Of a stretch of DNA of 64,000 bases, positions 63,430 through 64,000 are shown piece after piece. Position 1 is the stretch's first letter; every line of letters starts with the position of its first letter. The translations under genes and the position numbers were made by a program. The notes under the pieces are model-generated. The model saw only the letters and a list, made by a program, of their open reading frames with translations. It searched no databases and was not told the DNA's origin. The DNA comes from Micromonospora musae (GTDB lineage Bacteria > Actinomycetota > Actinomycetes > Mycobacteriales > Micromonosporaceae), in NCBI RefSeq assembly GCF_003626635.1, contig NZ_RAZT01000015.1, positions 92,235-156,234 on the forward strand, written 5' to 3'.

Positions 63430-63436
63430 GCCCGCC

Positions 63437-64000
63437 ATGCGCGCTCGACTGTCCGACATCGCCCAACAGGCCGAAGTCAGCGAGGCCACGGTGTCGCGGG
63501 TGCTCAACGACCGCCCCGGCGTGGCCCCGGAGACCCGGCAGGCCGTGCTCACCGCCCTCGACGTGCTCGGCTACGAGCGCCCCGCCCGGCTGCGCAAGCG
63601 CAGCGCCGGCCTGGTGGGCCTGGTGGTGCCGGAGCTGGACAACCCGATCTTCCCCGCGTTCGCCCAGGTCATCGAGTCCACCCTGGCGCAGAGCGGGTTC
63701 ACCCCCGTGCTCTGCACCCAGACCCCGGGCGGGGTCACCGAGGACGAGTACGTCGAGATGCTGCTGGACCGCCAGGTCTCCGGGATCGCCTTCGTCTCCG
63801 GCCTGCACGCCGACACCGCGGCGAACCACGACCGGTACCGGGCGCTGCTCTCCCGGCCACTGCCGATCGTGATGATCAACGGCTACGTGCCGGACGTGCC
63901 CGCACCCTTCGTCTCCTGCGACGACGGCGAGGCCGCCGAGCTGGCCGTCGCGCACCTGGTGGCGCTCGGGCACCGCCGGATCGGCCTGATCACCGGACCG
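63437..64000 (+). CDS. malR: LacI-family transcriptional regulator (3' end outside window)
   Basis: 188 codons visible. HTH: LSDIAQQAEVSEATVSRVLN with hinge near residue 55, followed by the periplasmic-binding-like domain (LVGLVVPELDNPIFPAFAQV, FVSCDDGEAAELAVAHLVAL, GHRRIGLITGP). Divergent from malE and therefore the likely repressor of the mal operon, relieved by maltose or maltodextrins. Start ATG at 63437 has no ribosome site; a -10 element 7 nt upstream suggests a leaderless mRNA. The name malR is by position. Confidence 0.88.
   Translation, partial: MRARLSDIAQQAEVSEATVSRVLNDRPGVAPETRQAVLTALDVLGYERPARLRKRSAGLVGLVVPELDNPIFPAFAQVIESTLAQSGFTPVLCTQTPGGVTEDEYVEMLLDRQVSGIAFVSGLHADTAANHDRYRALLSRPLPIVMINGYVPDVPAPFVSCDDGEAAELAVAHLVALGHRRIGLITGP

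Overview
The window is very GC-rich DNA with strong G/C bias at third codon positions, many GTG starts, several leaderless promoters, a conservon (CvnA-B-C-D signalling operon), a PASTA-less Ser/Thr kinase, and nucleoside and maltodextrin operons of actinomycete type. Together these point to a chromosome segment of a filamentous actinomycete, most likely Micromonosporaceae (Micromonospora or a close relative). This assignment is inference from gene content and style, not from a marker gene. No phage, plasmid, CRISPR, rRNA or tRNA gene was recognised. Horizontal or mobile traces are small: a HigBA-like toxin-antitoxin pair, a 163-bp fold-back element, and a protein with an apparently domesticated IS110-transposase domain.

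Layout. 1-1155: 5' part of a short threonyl-tRNA synthetase on the minus strand, preceded by a tiny leaderless ORF with three consecutive Thr codons (candidate attenuator). 1156-9756: DedA membrane protein, toxin-antitoxin pair, DUF998 protein, LpdA-type flavoprotein, gamma-glutamylcyclotransferase-like protein, double-GNAT acetyltransferase, SCO6745-type protein, a coiled-coil protein, a metallo-hydrolase and a DUF4349 lipoprotein. 9710-17986: M20 amidohydrolase, B12-type acyl-CoA mutase subunit, membrane Ser/Thr kinase, phosphohexomutase and a GPP34/GOLPH3 protein. 18152-22123: upp, then deoC with a complete and a half-length aldehyde dehydrogenase. 22267-29739: BlaI-type repressor, M56 membrane protease and cydABDC (cytochrome bd and its assembly exporter). 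29809-30914: HAAS-type membrane protein and PadR regulator. 31082-39805: two large actinomycete-specific proteins facing the conservon cvnABCD. 40000-46706: uridine kinase-like, adenosine deaminase, RlmA-type methyltransferase, DUF4272 protein, thymidine phosphorylase, an extended cytidine deaminase and a membrane protein. 46774-50778: one 1334-residue secreted multidomain protein. 51094-56780: nucleoside (BMP-type) ABC importer. 57036-64000: small membrane protein, maltodextrin operon malE-F-G plus an alpha-glycosidase, and a divergent LacI-type regulator cut by the right edge.

How the genes fit together. The BMP lipoprotein and its ABC importer would bring in nucleosides; add, cdd, deoA, deoC and upp deaminate, phosphorolyse and salvage them, so the region behaves as a dispersed nucleoside-salvage neighbourhood. 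The cyd block is a coherent respiratory unit with a plausible BlaI-type operator. The mal block is a standard import-plus-hydrolysis operon with divergent local repressor. Genes are commonly separated by long, near-perfect inverted repeats (18-24 bp arms, no U tract), which look like this genome's terminators.

The most unusual items are the Thr-codon leader before the short ThrRS, two tandem 80-bp units that each encode a 27-codon ORF joined by ATGA overlaps inside the nucleoside-transporter operon, a conserved ABC ATPase whose only sensible start is CTG, the IS110-like/GLPKR-tail protein beside the conservon, and the operator-like double palindrome at cydA.
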